Source of the DNA: Cellvibrionaceae bacterium
GTDB lineage: Bacteria; Pseudomonadota; Gammaproteobacteria; Pseudomonadales; Cellvibrionaceae
Assembly (NCBI GenBank): GCA_030597965.1
Contig: JAUVQU010000012.1
Coordinates: 1 to 22,342, forward strand
Length of the DNA stretch: 22,342 nucleotides
Direction: 5' to 3'
The translations under genes were made by a program, and so were the position numbers. Position 1 is the stretch's first letter, and every line of letters begins with the position of its first letter. This document shows positions 7,207 to 16,154 of the stretch, piece after piece. The notes under the pieces are model-generated. The model was not told the DNA's origin and did not search any database. It saw only the letters and a program-made list of their open reading frames with translations.

Positions 7207-7234
7207 ATATTAATGAATTTAGATTTAGAGTCAA
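7207..7234 (-). promoter_or_regulatory. Promoter of the tRNA-Val/tRNA-Asp unit
   Basis: On the minus strand, TTGACT (7229-7234) and TAATAT (7207-7212) are separated by 16 bases. They are followed by a GC-rich stretch (ACGCGCC) of the kind that serves as a stringent-response discriminator at stable-RNA promoters. It sits 20 bases before tRNA-Val. Confidence 0.65.
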
Positions 7235-7311
7235 TGATTATTTCCCTGTAAAGACATAAATACGGGGGATTAGGTACTTTATCAATTCTTCTACAGTCTC
7301 GCTAATTCCAC

Positions 7312-7320
7312 TGCTATAAT
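7312..7320 (+). promoter_or_regulatory. Extended -10 promoter of ccmHI
   Basis: TGCTATAAT: a perfect TATAAT (7315-7320) preceded by the TGn extension. It lies 45 bases before the ccmH start. The -35 is poor (TCTACA at 19-base spacing at best), which an extended -10 can compensate. It explains how ccmH and ccmI are expressed apart from the rest of the ccm operon. Confidence 0.7.
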
Positions 7321-7364
7321 CGCCAGCCAATTCCTAGCCCATATTTTTCACTTGGAGTCTGTTC

Positions 7365-7859
7365 GTGTCTAATCTTCTTTCTTTGCGCCAATGGTTATCA
7401 GCCGCTCTGTTGTTGTGTGTATTGGTGGGTAGTGCACATGCTGTAGTTGAGATTTATGAGTTTGAGTCAGAGGTAGAGCGCCAACGTTATTTGTCTTTCT
7501 TGGATGAGTTGCGTTGCCCTAAGTGCCAAAACCAGAATCTGGCCGGTTCGGACTCTCCTATTGCCGCTGATCTTCGTCGCGAACTTCGTCGCATGCTGGA
7601 CGAAGGCCGTTCCGATAAAGAAATTACAGACTTTATGGTGAGCCGTTACGGTGAGTATGTGTTGTATCGACCCAAGCTTCAGTCATCCACGTTCATATTG
7701 TGGGGGCTGCCTCTGGCTTTTGTGTTGCTTGCGCTCGTAGTGATCGGGGTGATGATTAGGCGTCGCGCGACGACCAGTAGCAATATACTGGTTGAGGGTG
7801 ACCAGCGTCGCCTGGATGAATTGTTGGCTCAGGCTGAAGCTCGTAAACAGCAAAAATAA
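7365..7859 (+). CDS. ccmH: CcmH cytochrome c maturation thiol reductase/lyase subunit
   Basis: Membrane-anchored periplasmic protein that resolves disulfides of apocytochrome c and works with CcmF and CcmG. It is 164 aa, starting at a GTG with GGAG 9 bases upstream. Signal peptide MSNLLSLRQWLSAALLLCVL... is cleaved after about residue 26 (SAHA). The redox motif LRCPKCQNQ has Cys51 and Cys54, followed by the conserved IAADLRRELRRMLDEG and YGEYVLYRP. A C-terminal anchor helix covers about residues 107-128. This is the short form; the CcmI part that is fused in E. coli is a separate gene next door. Confidence 0.97.
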   Translation: MSNLLSLRQWLSAALLLCVLVGSAHAVVEIYEFESEVERQRYLSFLDELRCPKCQNQNLAGSDSPIAADLRRELRRMLDEGRSDKEITDFMVSRYGEYVLYRPKLQSSTFILWGLPLAFVLLALVVIGVMIRRRATTSSNILVEGDQRRLDELLAQAEARKQQK

Positions 7860-7892
7860 CCCTGTTATAAGTGTGATGAGATAGAGAGCTCT

Positions 7893-9158
7893 ATGGAATA
7901 TTTTGAATGGGTACTGCTGGCAATGGGATTGCTGGCGATTGGTTTTGTGCTTTGGCCAAGCTTGTTTTCTGGCAAGGCGGAGGCTCAGGCTGATCAGCTG
8001 GTTGATCGCGACAGTCAGGTGCTCGATCTGTTTAATGAACACAAGGCCGATTTAGAAGAGCAGTTAAAGCGTGATGTGATTACCCAGGCCGAATTCGATC
8101 AATTAAGTTCAGAGTTAGAGTTGTCTCTATTGCAGGATATGTCGGCATCGGATTCTCAGCAATCTGGACGTTATGTTGCTTGGCCTCTGTGGTTGGTGGC
8201 CGTGCTGGTGCCGGTGGTGGCGTTTTGGTTTTATCAGGAGCGTGGTTATCAGGCAGACTTGGATATTCTTGATCTGCAGCAGGCCAAGTACATGGAAGAA
8301 ATGAAAGCCTTTCATGGGGGGCGCAAGGCTGATATTACAGCCGCTGTTGAGTTACGTGATGCATTACTGGTTAGAGTGGAAGATCGTCCGGATAATTTGC
8401 AAAATCGCTATTCGTTGGCGCGACTATCCGTAGAGTTGGGTGATTACGCGACCGCCGTTGCAAACTATAAATACATTCTTGTCCAGGATGAGTCGGCGGC
8501 CAAGATCATGGCCGAGTTGGCGCAAGTGCTGTTCTTGGCTTCCGGCAATAGGGTCACCCCTGAAGTATCTCAGCTGACGTCGCGTGCGTTGAGTTTAAAG
8601 CCAAACGAGACGACAGCATTAGGCTTGGCGGGCATTGAAGCTTATCAGGGCGACAATTACGCCATGGCGATAGAGTACTGGGAAGGGGCTTTGCGCAATA
8701 TGAACCCGGCCAGTGGTGCAGCTCAATCACTTAAAGCGGGTGTGACGCAGGCAAAGAGCTTGTTGGCGGAAGTTGGTGGCGTAGATACGCTGATTACAGC
8801 TGATGAAAGTGATGAGGTTCGTCTGGTGCTCAACGTATCGCTGGCTTCCAGTGTACTGGCTGACCCGTCTATGGCTGTGTTTGTTTATGCGCGGGCTTGG
8901 CAGGGCACGCCAATGCCGTTGGCTATTGAACGATTCAGTGTCGCTGAACTGCCTAAGCAGGTGGTTTTAGATAAGGCAATGGCGATGGCTCCAGGTATGG
9001 ACATCACCAGTGTTGAACAGCTTGAAATCATTGCGCGTATATCCCGGTCGGGTAGTCCGCAACCGCAATCAGGTGATTGGCAGATATCAATGGGTCCATT
9101 ATCGCTAACTGATGTGGTTGAAGCGATTAATCTGGTTATTGAAACTCCTGTCCCCTGA
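7893..9158 (+). CDS. ccmI: CcmI apocytochrome c chaperone
   Basis: Inner-membrane protein that holds apocytochrome c by its C-terminal region and delivers it to the CcmFH lyase. It is 421 aa, with a first helix at about residues 5-25, a cytoplasmic loop rich in acidic and Gln residues, a second helix at about residues 90-110, then a periplasmic TPR region (about 140-290, for example NRYSLARLSVELGDYATAV and the AMAIEYWEGAL segment). A C-terminal beta-rich domain completes the usual layout. It follows ccmH after 33 bases and forms a two-gene unit with it. Confidence 0.93.
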   Translation: MEYFEWVLLAMGLLAIGFVLWPSLFSGKAEAQADQLVDRDSQVLDLFNEHKADLEEQLKRDVITQAEFDQLSSELELSLLQDMSASDSQQSGRYVAWPLWLVAVLVPVVAFWFYQERGYQADLDILDLQQAKYMEEMKAFHGGRKADITAAVELRDALLVRVEDRPDNLQNRYSLARLSVELGDYATAVANYKYILVQDESAAKIMAELAQVLFLASGNRVTPEVSQLTSRALSLKPNETTALGLAGIEAYQGDNYAMAIEYWEGALRNMNPASGAAQSLKAGVTQAKSLLAEVGGVDTLITADESDEVRLVLNVSLASSVLADPSMAVFVYARAWQGTPMPLAIERFSVAELPKQVVLDKAMAMAPGMDITSVEQLEIIARISRSGSPQPQSGDWQISMGPLSLTDVVEAINLVIETPVP

Positions 9159-9438
9159 TTAAAATACATCCAGATTGTTGGAATTTTGCCGCTTATGATT
9201 TAGTGTTAAAAGTAGCTTGTGAATTGGTGTAATCCCCTCGTCAACTGTGTAGAATCCTAGGTTTAATAAATAAAAAAACTAGGCCAGTATTCGGGGCGAA
9301 TGAGCCTTTTTGGCGTTTATATTTAGAGACCTTTGCACGAAAGATGATTTCACTTTCGTGCAAAGGTCTCTTCAATGTTATAGCGGGCATTCAAGCCTAA
9401 CTAATAGCGATAAAAATTATTCTAAGTGAAGCATTTCC
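9159..9438. other. Intergenic region between ccmI and smc
   Basis: No gene seen. It holds an AT-rich imperfect hairpin (CCTAG at 9256-9260 with CTAGG at 9279-9283), the long palindrome at 9325-9371, and an AT-rich stretch before smc that should hold its promoter (TATAGC near 9379, or the GATAAAAAT stretch near 9410). No promoter box is convincing. The smc ribosome binding site is weak. Confidence 0.5.
9325..9371. repeat. 19-bp-stem palindrome, possible MITE/IS-end remnant
   Basis: Perfect inverted repeat: arm AGAGACCTTTGCACGAAAG (9325-9343), a 9-base loop, and the exact complement at 9353-9371. There is no U-tract, so it is not a typical terminator. Perfect long arms closing back to back look like joined terminal inverted repeats of a small insertion element. 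I see no flanking direct duplication and no second copy in this window. Confidence 0.65.
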
Positions 9439-12400
9439 ATGCGGTTAAAATGCATTAAAGTCGCGGGTTTCAAGTCATTTGTTGATCCGACCACAGTTTC
9501 TTTCCCCAGTAACCTCTGCGCCATTGTCGGCCCTAATGGTTGCGGCAAATCCAACGCCATTGATGCTGTGCGCTGGGTGATGGGAGAATCATCGGCTAAG
9601 AACCTGCGGGGTGAGTCGATGACGGACGTTATTTTTAACGGTTCTGGTGGTCGTAAGCCGGTAGGGCAGGCCACGGTTGAACTGATATTTGATAACAGCG
9701 ACGGCACGCTAAAAGGTGAGTACGCTGGTTTCAGTGAAATATCCATTAAACGTAAGGTGACGCGAGACGCTCAGAGCACCTACTTCCTTAACGGCATTAA
9801 GTGTCGCCGTCGTGATATTACCGATATTTTCCTGGGTACCGGTCTTGGTCCTCGCAGTTATGCAATTATCGAGCAGGGCATGATCTCAAAGTTGATCGAA
9901 GCCAAGCCAGAAGAGCTGCGCGTCTACATCGAAGAAGCCGCTGGTATCTCTAAGTATAAAGAGCGTCGCCGCGATACCGAAAACCGTATGCGTCGCACCC
10001 GTGAGAACCTGGAGCGCCTAACGGATATTCGGGATGAATTAGAGCGTCAGCTGTCCCGCCTTGAGCGCCAGTCAAAATCCGCTGAAAAATACACTGAATA
10101 CAAAAAAGAAGAGCGTTTGCTCAAGGCCCAACTTCAGGCGTTGCGTTACCGCGTATTGGACGAGCAAGCCAAGGTTAACCAGCAAGCCATCAGCGAACTT
10201 GAATTGAACGTTGAGTCTTTTGTGACTGATCAATTGCATCAAGATGGCAAAATTGAGAAGTACCGTATTCAGTACACGGATCTAGGTGACAAATTCAACG
10301 ATGTGCAGGGTAAGTTTTACTCTGTTGGCGCGGATATTGCCCGAATTGAACAGACTATCCAGCATGCTCAAGAACGTGGTCGCCAGTTGCAAACTGATTT
10401 GGAGCAGGTCGAGCGCGATTGTCGTGAAGCCGAAGATCACATGCAGCAGGATCGTTTGAAATCCCAAGAGTTGGAAGAAGAACTGTTGGAGATCGAGCCT
10501 GAGCTGGAATTGCTGCAGGCCGCCGAGGAAGGTTCCGGTGAAAGCCTTCAGTTATCCGAAGAGGCCATGCAGGAATGGCAAACCGAATGGGACAGCTTTA
10601 ACCAAGCCGCCGCTGAGCCTCGACAGCGCGCCGAAGTGCAACAGTCGAGAATTCAGCATTTAGAGCAAGTGCAAACCCGCCTGCTAGAGCGTATCCGTAA
10701 GTTGGATGACGAAAAGTCTGGCTTGGGTGATGATCAGGAGGATTCAGACACTGAAGAATTAGCTGAACAGCTCGCTGAGATGGACATGATGGCTGAGGAC
10801 AAGCGTGGCCGCGTGGAAGAGTTCACAGAGCAGCTTGATAATTTGCACGATTCTAATTCTGATTCCAGTAAGCAACTTGATAGCTTGCGCACACAATTGC
10901 AATCTATGCGTGGCCGCCATGCGTCCCTTGAGGCGTTGCAGCAAGCTGCCCTGGGTGAAAAGAATGGTGCTGTTAGTGAATGGCTGGTGGAACAGCAGTG
11001 GGATAAACAACCACGCCTGGCCGAAGGTTTAGAGGTGCACGATGGCTGGGATGTGGCCGTTGAAACCGTACTGGGTAATAGCTTACAAGCGGTATGTGTT
11101 GATGCGCTTGGCGCCGTTGATGGTGTTCTGTCTGGCCTGACACAGGGAGAGTTGGTTTTAGTTGAGACAGGGGGTGATTACAGCCCATCCAACGGCAATT
11201 TATGTTCTCCTTTATCTGAGAAGGTGCGTGCAGGCAGTGCCGCCTGCGTACTGATGAGCGGTATCTACGCGGTTGAAGAGTTGTCTGAAGCTTTAAGCTT
11301 GCGCAAGCAATTACAGCCCCATGAATCCGTTGTTACACGCGATGGTGTTTGGCTGGGTGCTAACTGGTTGCGCGTTGCACGTGATACTGACGCAAGTTCT
11401 GGCGTGATTGCCCGTAAGCAAGAATTGGAAGAGCTGATTGTAGAGATTGAAACGACGGATGCGCGTGTCGATGAATTGACCGGCGCTTTGGATGCAAACC
11501 GTGAGAGAGTTAAGGATATTGAGCAGCAGCGTGAGCAATTACGCCGTGATCTGAATGACCAGAATCGTCAATACACAGATATCAGTTCGCAGCTGAGTGC
11601 CAAGCAAGTTCGCTTGGAGCAAGTCGCTGTGCGCGGTGAGCGTATCGATAGCGAAATTAAAGATTCTCGTGAACAAATGGATGTGGAGACTGAGAGTCTG
11701 TCAGAAGCGCGTCAAATCCTCGAAGAGTCCATTGTATTGATGGAGAACGATACCGAGAAACGTGAATTGCTGTTGAGTCGTCGCGACGACATCCGCAGTA
11801 AGCTTGACGATGCCCGCCAGCGCGCTCGTCACGATAAAGATCGAGGCCATGAATTGGCTATGCGTAACCAGTCTTTGCGTACGCAGCTCGATGGCCTGAA
11901 GTACAATATGACGCGTTTGAGTGAGCAGACTGAGCGCATGACCGAGCGTCGCGCTCAATTACGCGACAGCTTGGAAGATAGTCGTGATCCATCGGAAGAC
12001 CACAAGCTGGAATTAGAAGGTCTGCTTGAGCGACGCCTGGAGGTAGAGGAACAGTTGGCGCATGCTCGTCGATCGGTAGAACAGGTTGAGCAAAATCTAC
12101 GTAAAGCGGAGCAGGAGCGTAATCGTGTAGAGCAGAGCGTGCAGAATGTGCGTTCACGTCTGGAGCAGCAGCGTCTCAACGCACGGGAAGTTGAAGTTCA
12201 GCGTTCTACCATTTCCTCTCAGTTAGAAGAAGATAACTTCCACCTGCCAACGTTAATTGAGCAGCTGTCAGAAGGCGCTGACGACAAGGCCATGGAAGAG
12301 GAAGTGCAAAGCATTGCCAATCGTATTGCACGCCTTGGCCCGATTAACTTGGCGGCCATTGATGAATACAAAATCGAATCTGAGCGTAAGAATTACTTGG

Positions 12401-12948
12401 ACATGCAAAATGATGAGCTGGAGAGGGCGCTGAATACGCTGGAAGAAGCCATCAAAAAAATTGACCGTGAAACCCGTACTCGTTTCAAAGAAACCTTTGA
12501 TCAGGTGAATACTGGTCTGCAGGAGCTCTTTCCGAAAGTCTTCGGTGGTGGTCATGCCTATCTTGAACTCACAGGTGAAGATCTACTGGATACAGGCATC
12601 ACGATTATGGCGCGACCTCCGGGTAAGCGTAACAGCACCATTCACTTACTGTCTGGTGGTGAAAAAGCGCTGACGGCGATTGCTTTGGTGTTCTCTATTT
12701 TCCGCTTGAACCCAGCGCCTTTCTGTATGCTCGACGAGGTTGATGCACCCTTGGATGATGCCAATGTGGGTCGCTATGCGCGTATGGTTGAAGAAATGAG
12801 TAAGCAGGTACAGTTTATTTATATTACCCACAACAAGATCGCCATGGAGATGGCTCATCAACTTATGGGTGTGACCATGCACGAGCCGGGTGTTTCCCGG
12901 TTGGTGAGTGTGGATGTAAACGAAGCAGCCGAATTGGCTGCGGTATAA
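9439..12948 (+). CDS. smc: SMC chromosome segregation ATPase
   Basis: Core of the SMC-ScpAB condensin that organises and separates sister chromosomes. It is 1169 aa, the usual size. The N-terminal ATPase half has Walker A GPNGCGKSN (residues 31-39). A long coiled coil (about 170-500) leads to the hinge (about 510-660, beginning around GAVSEWLVEQQ), and a second coiled coil runs to about 1000. The C-terminal half has the ABC signature LSGGEKALT (1071-1079) and Walker B FCMLDEVDAPLDD (1095-1107, Asp1099/Glu1100). All catalytic elements are intact. Enteric bacteria and vibrios use MukB instead, so this gene excludes those groups. It is followed by zipA and ligA, as in pseudomonads; scpA and scpB are not in the window. 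Confidence 0.98.
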   Translation: MRLKCIKVAGFKSFVDPTTVSFPSNLCAIVGPNGCGKSNAIDAVRWVMGESSAKNLRGESMTDVIFNGSGGRKPVGQATVELIFDNSDGTLKGEYAGFSEISIKRKVTRDAQSTYFLNGIKCRRRDITDIFLGTGLGPRSYAIIEQGMISKLIEAKPEELRVYIEEAAGISKYKERRRDTENRMRRTRENLERLTDIRDELERQLSRLERQSKSAEKYTEYKKEERLLKAQLQALRYRVLDEQAKVNQQAISELELNVESFVTDQLHQDGKIEKYRIQYTDLGDKFNDVQGKFYSVGADIARIEQTIQHAQERGRQLQTDLEQVERDCREAEDHMQQDRLKSQELEEELLEIEPELELLQAAEEGSGESLQLSEEAMQEWQTEWDSFNQAAAEPRQRAEVQQSRIQHLEQVQTRLLERIRKLDDEKSGLGDDQEDSDTEELAEQLAEMDMMAEDKRGRVEEFTEQLDNLHDSNSDSSKQLDSLRTQLQSMRGRHASLEALQQAALGEKNGAVSEWLVEQQWDKQPRLAEGLEVHDGWDVAVETVLGNSLQAVCVDALGAVDGVLSGLTQGELVLVETGGDYSPSNGNLCSPLSEKVRAGSAACVLMSGIYAVEELSEALSLRKQLQPHESVVTRDGVWLGANWLRVARDTDASSGVIARKQELEELIVEIETTDARVDELTGALDANRERVKDIEQQREQLRRDLNDQNRQYTDISSQLSAKQVRLEQVAVRGERIDSEIKDSREQMDVETESLSEARQILEESIVLMENDTEKRELLLSRRDDIRSKLDDARQRARHDKDRGHELAMRNQSLRTQLDGLKYNMTRLSEQTERMTERRAQLRDSLEDSRDPSEDHKLELEGLLERRLEVEEQLAHARRSVEQVEQNLRKAEQERNRVEQSVQNVRSRLEQQRLNAREVEVQRSTISSQLEEDNFHLPTLIEQLSEGADDKAMEEEVQSIANRIARLGPINLAAIDEYKIESERKNYLDMQNDELERALNTLEEAIKKIDRETRTRFKETFDQVNTGLQELFPKVFGGGHAYLELTGEDLLDTGITIMARPPGKRNSTIHLLSGGEKALTAIALVFSIFRLNPAPFCMLDEVDAPLDDANVGRYARMVEEMSKQVQFIYITHNKIAMEMAHQLMGVTMHEPGVSRLVSVDVNEAAELAAV

Positions 12949-12986
12949 CTTTTAATCTTTTATAAATAAGGAGCCTAGTCTCAGTA

Positions 12987-14012
12987 ATGGAATTCACAAT
13001 GCGTGAATGGCTAACCGTCATTATTGTTCTGTTGATCTTGGGTGTGTTACTGCACGGCTGGCGTCATATGCGCCAGTCTAAACACGGCAGCATCAAAATG
13101 TCGCGTAAAATGCCAACAGGAGCGGACAAGACTGATATCGAAACCTACGGCAGTGAATTGCCTAATGGTGGCGCACGCGTGACGAAAAAGCGTGATGAAA
13201 AAGATGCCCGTGACTTTACTCAAAATTTACCTGATAGCGCTGAAGCGCATCATCCAGGTGCTGCTAAGCCTAAAATTAAAGAGCAGGTGGATCTTGGTTT
13301 TGATCAGGGTGTGCCCATGCTCATGGAGTCGGTAGTTGAAGATGTATTGCTGGGTGGCTCACAATCTGTTTCTACGCAGCAATCAGCTTCTGTTGCAGAA
13401 AAAAAATCTGTCAATCAAGCATATCGACCCGTGGAACAGGCGCGAATCGAACCCGTATTCACCGCTGATAACTCTATTGAACTTGAACCTTCAGCGCGGA
13501 TTAATCCATTTGCGAGTGAACCGCTAACTGAGAAACGAGTTGTTGAAAAAATAGCTGAGCCAGCACCTGAAAGAGCGCCATCTGAAGTGCCTCAAGAGGT
13601 ACTGGTCATCAATGTCATGGCACCTAAAGGTCAGGCCTTTGGTGGCGAAGCACTACAGAATGTTTTGTTTAGTGCCGGTATGCGGTATGGCGATATGGAT
13701 ATTTTTCATCACTATGCCGGTGAAAGTGGTGAAGGCGAAGTACTGTTTAGCATGGCTAATATGGTAAAACCGGGTACTTTCGACCTTGCCAGGATGCATG
13801 AATTTACCACACCTGGCGTCAGTTTCTTTTTAAGCCTGCCTACTGCCGGTAGCAGTTTAGCCGCGTTTAATACCATGGCGGATACTGCCAAGCAGTTGGT
13901 GGATTTCTTGGGGGGTGAACTCAAGGATGAACAGCGCAGCGTGATGACCAATCAAACCCTGGAGCATTGTCGTCAACGCATAGGTGAGTTTGAACGTAAA
14001 CGCTTAATGTAA
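12987..14012 (+). CDS. zipA: ZipA cell division protein
   Basis: Inner-membrane division protein that tethers FtsZ to the membrane at the septum. It is 341 aa, with an N-terminal anchor (about residues 8-24 in MREWLTVIIVLLILGVLL), a short basic stretch, a long low-complexity acidic/polar linker (about 40-205), and the globular FtsZ-binding domain (about 205-341, starting near VLVINVMAPKG). The ATG at 12987 is preferred to the one at 12999 because an AAGGAG ribosome binding site lies 13 bases upstream and because homologues have a few residues before the REWL motif. A strong terminator follows. Confidence 0.95.
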   Translation: MEFTMREWLTVIIVLLILGVLLHGWRHMRQSKHGSIKMSRKMPTGADKTDIETYGSELPNGGARVTKKRDEKDARDFTQNLPDSAEAHHPGAAKPKIKEQVDLGFDQGVPMLMESVVEDVLLGGSQSVSTQQSASVAEKKSVNQAYRPVEQARIEPVFTADNSIELEPSARINPFASEPLTEKRVVEKIAEPAPERAPSEVPQEVLVINVMAPKGQAFGGEALQNVLFSAGMRYGDMDIFHHYAGESGEGEVLFSMANMVKPGTFDLARMHEFTTPGVSFFLSLPTAGSSLAAFNTMADTAKQLVDFLGGELKDEQRSVMTNQTLEHCRQRIGEFERKRLM

Positions 14013-14027
14013 GCGAATCGAATGAGT

Positions 14028-14056
14028 AAAAACTGCCAGTGATACTGGCAGTTTTT
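14028..14056 (+). terminator. Intrinsic terminator after zipA
   Basis: A 13-pair perfect stem AAAAACTGCCAGT / ACTGGCAGTTTTT with a GAT loop, its right arm ending in a T5 run, 15 bases after the zipA stop. It implies that ligA has its own promoter or is read by partial read-through. Confidence 0.93.
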
Positions 14057-14117
14057 CGTTTAGGCCGTTTTTATTTAGATAGTGGCGTAATGAAAAAGCC
14101 CTATAGATAAGGTGTTT

Positions 14118-16151
14118 ATGATCATACCCGCAAACCTGCTTAAAGAAGTTAGCAAGCTCAAAGAGCAGTTGAACTATCACAACTATCGCTATTACGTACT
14201 TGATGATCCGAGTATTCCCGACGCTGAATACGACCGCCTATTTCTTTGTCTGAAAGAACTTGAAAAAGAATACCCTCAATTAGTTGAGCTGGACTCCCCA
14301 ACACAGCGGGTAGGTGCTGCACCGCTGAGTGCTTTTTCACAGGTCACCCATAAAGTACCGATGCTGTCGTTGGATAATGCATTTTCAGACAATGACATGC
14401 GTGACTTTAATCGCCGTCTTCAAGACCGCTTAAAATCAACAGAAGACATTGAGTACGCCTGTGAGCCCAAGCTTGATGGTATTGCCATTAGTTTGCTCTA
14501 TATTGATGGCCAATTAGTGCAAGGGGCAACTCGTGGCGATGGCACCACGGGTGAAAACATTACTCAAAATGTACGAACCATTCCATCCATTCCTCTCAAA
14601 TTACTGGGACAGGACTTTCCTCCTGCGTTAGAGGTGCGTGGTGAAATATACATGCCCAAAGCAGGCTTCGGGGCGCTTAATAATCGTGCTCGCGCAGCCG
14701 GAGATAAGATTTTTGTAAATCCTCGTAATGCCGCAGCGGGTAGTCTCCGTCAATTGGATTCAGCTATTACCGCCAATCGCCCATTGGAAATGTGTGCCTA
14801 CAGTGTGGGTTTGGTTGAAGGCGGAGATCTTCCCACACAGCATACTGCCGCTTTGGAGCAGTTACATGAGTGGGGCTTTTTGATTAATTCAGAAATGCGC
14901 GCAGTAGGTAACATTGAGGCGTGTATTGAGTATTATCAAAATCTGGGCGTGAAGCGAGACGATCTTGCTTACGACATTGATGGTATCGTGTTTAAAGTAA
15001 ACGATTTTAATTTACAGAAAACCTTGGGTTTCGTTTCCCGTGCGCCGCGCTGGGCTATTGCCTATAAATTTCCCGCTCAGGAAGAAATGACTCAGCTACT
15101 GGATGTTGAATTCCAGGTAGGGCGCACTGGCGCAGTGACGCCTGTTGCTCGTTTAGATCCTGTGTTTGTGGGTGGCGTGACCGTCTCAAATGCGACTCTG
15201 CACAACCGCGATGAAATTGACCGACTCGGTGTGAAAGTAGGCGATACGGTAGTGGTACGCCGCGCCGGTGATGTGATTCCACAGGTGGTATCTGTCGTGA
15301 GATCACGTCGCCCTGAAACCGCTCGCGACATTGTATTTCCAGACACATGTCCAGTGTGTGGTTCACACGTTGAAACCGTGCCCGGTGAGGTGGTGGCCCG
15401 CTGTACTGCTGGTTTAGTGTGTGCGGCGCAACGTAAAGAAGCCATTAAGCATTTTGCTTCCCGTAAGGCTATGGATATTGATGGTTTGGGTGACAAGTTA
15501 GTGGAGCTGTTGGTGGACGAAGGCCTAATCGACTCCATGGCTGATTTGTATCATTTACAGGCTCAGCAGGTTGAGAAGCTGGAGCGAATGGGCCCGCGTT
15601 CGGCTGAAAATTTAATTGCTGCTCTGCATAAGAGTAAGCAAACCACCTTAGATCGATTCCTTTACTCTCTGGGTATCCGTGAAGTGGGTGAAGCAACGGC
15701 TCGCAGTTTGGCGCGCTACTTTGGTAATTTAGAGAAATTAATCACGGCGGATGAAGAAACGCTTCAACAAGTAGATGATGTTGGGCCTGTAGTCGCTCAT
15801 TTCATCAGTGATTTTTTTATACAACCTCATAACATTGAAGCGGTGCAGGCGCTTCAGGATGCGGGTATTCAGTGGCAGGATATCGAAGTCAATGAAGCTG
15901 ATGAGCCACTGTCAGGTCAAACGTTTGTAATTACTGGCAGCTTTAAAGTGTTGAAACGCAGTGGGGCCAAAGCCATGCTGGAGAATCTTGGCGCAAAGGT
16001 GGCGGGTTCCGTATCGGTAAAAACCTCAATGGTGGTTGTGGGTGGTGGTGCGACTAATAATTCAAAGTACATCAAAGCGCAGGAATTGGGTGTGGCAACC
16101 ACCGATGAACCGGGGTTGATTGAATTGCTAACGGCCCACGGGGCGTTATAG
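14118..16151 (+). CDS. ligA: NAD+-dependent DNA ligase LigA
   Basis: Essential ligase that seals nicks during replication and repair, using NAD+. It is 677 aa from the ATG at 14118, chosen over an in-frame GTG two codons upstream because of the AAGG ribosome binding site (14109-14112). Domain Ia has YHNYRYYVLDDPSIPDAEYDRL. The adenylation site is EPKLDG with Lys118. The OB fold follows, then a four-Cys zinc finger (Cys411, Cys414, Cys429, Cys435), helix-hairpin-helix repeats (about 450-580), and a C-terminal BRCT domain (about 595-677). All key residues are present. The neighbouring smc-zipA order is conserved in related genera. Confidence 0.98.
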   Translation: MIIPANLLKEVSKLKEQLNYHNYRYYVLDDPSIPDAEYDRLFLCLKELEKEYPQLVELDSPTQRVGAAPLSAFSQVTHKVPMLSLDNAFSDNDMRDFNRRLQDRLKSTEDIEYACEPKLDGIAISLLYIDGQLVQGATRGDGTTGENITQNVRTIPSIPLKLLGQDFPPALEVRGEIYMPKAGFGALNNRARAAGDKIFVNPRNAAAGSLRQLDSAITANRPLEMCAYSVGLVEGGDLPTQHTAALEQLHEWGFLINSEMRAVGNIEACIEYYQNLGVKRDDLAYDIDGIVFKVNDFNLQKTLGFVSRAPRWAIAYKFPAQEEMTQLLDVEFQVGRTGAVTPVARLDPVFVGGVTVSNATLHNRDEIDRLGVKVGDTVVVRRAGDVIPQVVSVVRSRRPETARDIVFPDTCPVCGSHVETVPGEVVARCTAGLVCAAQRKEAIKHFASRKAMDIDGLGDKLVELLVDEGLIDSMADLYHLQAQQVEKLERMGPRSAENLIAALHKSKQTTLDRFLYSLGIREVGEATARSLARYFGNLEKLITADEETLQQVDDVGPVVAHFISDFFIQPHNIEAVQALQDAGIQWQDIEVNEADEPLSGQTFVITGSFKVLKRSGAKAMLENLGAKVAGSVSVKTSMVVVGGGATNNSKYIKAQELGVATTDEPGLIELLTAHGAL

Positions 16152-16154
16152 CCC

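Noticed and set aside
10282..12882. Several open frames on the minus strand inside smc
   Set aside because: They lie wholly within a well-conserved coding gene and have no recognisable protein features. They are shadows of its codon pattern.
15055..15696. Long antisense frames opposite ligA
   Set aside because: They are antisense to the OB fold and zinc-finger coding region, and have no ribosome binding site or family motif.
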